Under the pieces are notes generated by a model, which ran no database searches, was not told the DNA's origin, and saw only the letters and a list, made by a program, of their open reading frames with translations. Positions 63,501 to 64,000 of a DNA stretch of 64,000 nucleotides are shown here, in pieces. The position numbers were made by a program, and so were the translations under genes. Position 1 is the stretch's first letter, and the number at the start of each line of letters is the position of its first letter. Origin of the DNA: Paenalkalicoccus suaedae (GTDB lineage: Bacteria > Bacillota > Bacilli > Bacillales > Salisediminibacteriaceae); NCBI RefSeq assembly GCF_006965545.2, contig NZ_CP041372.2:3720001-3784000 (forward strand), written 5' to 3'.

Positions 63501-64000
63501 TTAAAATATTCTCCAGTTCGCATAGCGATAGGCTAAATGGTAACCCAATACGATAAGAATCAATCCAATAAAGGATTTAAATAACCCTACAGCGGTACCA
63601 TAGCTAAAGTCTCCGCTAACTAGTCCAACCCTGTATACGTAAGTATCAATAATGTCCCCAGTTTGATAAACGAGCGGATTATATAAGTTAAAGATCTGGT
63701 CAAAACCAGCATTCAAAATATTACCTAATGACAGTGTTGCCACTACAATAATAATCGGTCTCATCGATGGTAGCGTAATATGCCATGTTTGCTTCCAACG
63801 ATTAGCGCCATCGACAACAGCCGCTTCATACAAGTTTGGGTTTACGACCGTGATCGCCGCTAAAAAGACAATCGTATTAAAGCCTGTTTCCTTCCAAAGG
63901 TCACTGATTACAACCGTTGTTCTAAACCAATCATTACTTCCTAAGAAAAAGATCGGATCAATTCCAAAAATACCTAAAAACTGATTGATAATCCCTCCAG
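63501..64000 (-). CDS. Carbohydrate ABC transporter permease, LplB-like (partial, N-terminus beyond window)
   Basis: The frame is open to the right edge, giving about 165 C-terminal residues. EAA motif YEAAVVDGANRWKQTWHITLP is followed by IIIVVATLSLGNILNAGFDQIFNLYNPLVY, typical of LplB. The closing helix ends LAYRYANWRIF. It partners the LplC-like permease. The binding lipoprotein (LplA type) is expected further upstream, outside the window. Confidence 0.9.
   Translation of the reverse strand, partial: GGIINQFLGIFGIDPIFFLGSNDWFRTTVVISDLWKETGFNTIVFLAAITVVNPNLYEAAVVDGANRWKQTWHITLPSMRPIIIVVATLSLGNILNAGFDQIFNLYNPLVYQTGDIIDTYVYRVGLVSGDFSYGTAVGLFKSFIGLILIVLGYHLAYRYANWRIF

Overview
The window looks like chromosomal DNA of a low-to-moderate GC member of the Bacillaceae. 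The signs are strong GGAGG-type ribosome binding sites, many TTG and GTG starts, GltA/GltB-type glutamate synthase, XylR/xylO control, a Rex box, lipoproteins with short lipoboxes and a subtilisin. The extracellular and lipoproteins are very acidic, which, with the subtilisin type, suggests an alkaliphilic or salt-tolerant Bacillus relative. The species is not determined. There is no phage, IS transposase, rRNA, tRNA or CRISPR in the window.

Layout. 1-5.5 kb: oligopeptide/dipeptide ABC transporter with a divergent binding protein. 5.6-11.8 kb: minus-strand operon of a CHY zinc finger protein, a YnjBCD-like ABC transporter, a CDP-alcohol phosphatidyltransferase (YnjF-like) and an azoreductase. 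11.9-15.4 kb: thioesterase, small membrane protein, and a 665-residue membrane protein of unknown function bracketed by inverted copies of a long-hairpin repeat. 16.2-22.3 kb: gltB-gltD. 22.9-24.1 kb: PadR regulator with its NAD(P)-binding target gene. 24.5-31.6 kb: transporters (YlmA-like ATPase, AEC carrier, polar amino acid ABC system, AgcS symporter) and a flavin reductase. 31.7-35.5 kb: subtilisin, an unlisted 42-residue secreted peptide gene, a PlcR-type HTH/TPR regulator and two lipoproteins. 35.7-49 kb: MFS carrier, deacetylase, phospholipase D family protein, hydrolase, UbiD family protein, kinase-like protein, EAL/GAF protein and Rex-controlled NADH oxidase. 49.3-53 kb: secreted lipase with a structured 3' region, and succinate-semialdehyde dehydrogenase. 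53.4-64 kb: xylose and glucuronoxylan utilisation (xylB, xylA, xylR, uxuB, uxuA, gntR, aguA and two sugar permeases, the last cut by the window end).

The most interesting system is the subtilisin / peptide / regulator locus at 31.7-33.9 kb. The regulator resembles PlcR of the Bacillus cereus group. The divergent 42-codon gene encodes a signal-peptide-bearing prepeptide ending in NDLPYEA, close to the PapR pheromone ADLPFEF. A subtilisin gene follows the peptide gene by 35 bp, and a perfect 8-5-8 palindrome lies between peptide and regulator. This is a candidate PlcR-PapR-like quorum-sensing unit with its own protease.

The 53-64 kb region forms one pathway. Aldouronates enter by the LplB/LplC-type permeases and AguA cleaves off the methylglucuronic acid. 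UxuB and UxuA process the uronate branch, and XylA/XylB feed xylose to the pentose phosphate route under XylR. Several intergenic regions hold repeat families: three copies of a ~165-bp imperfect hairpin with a ~50-bp tail, two copies of a ~60-bp element, and four separate arrays with a ~20-21-bp period, each with its own consensus.
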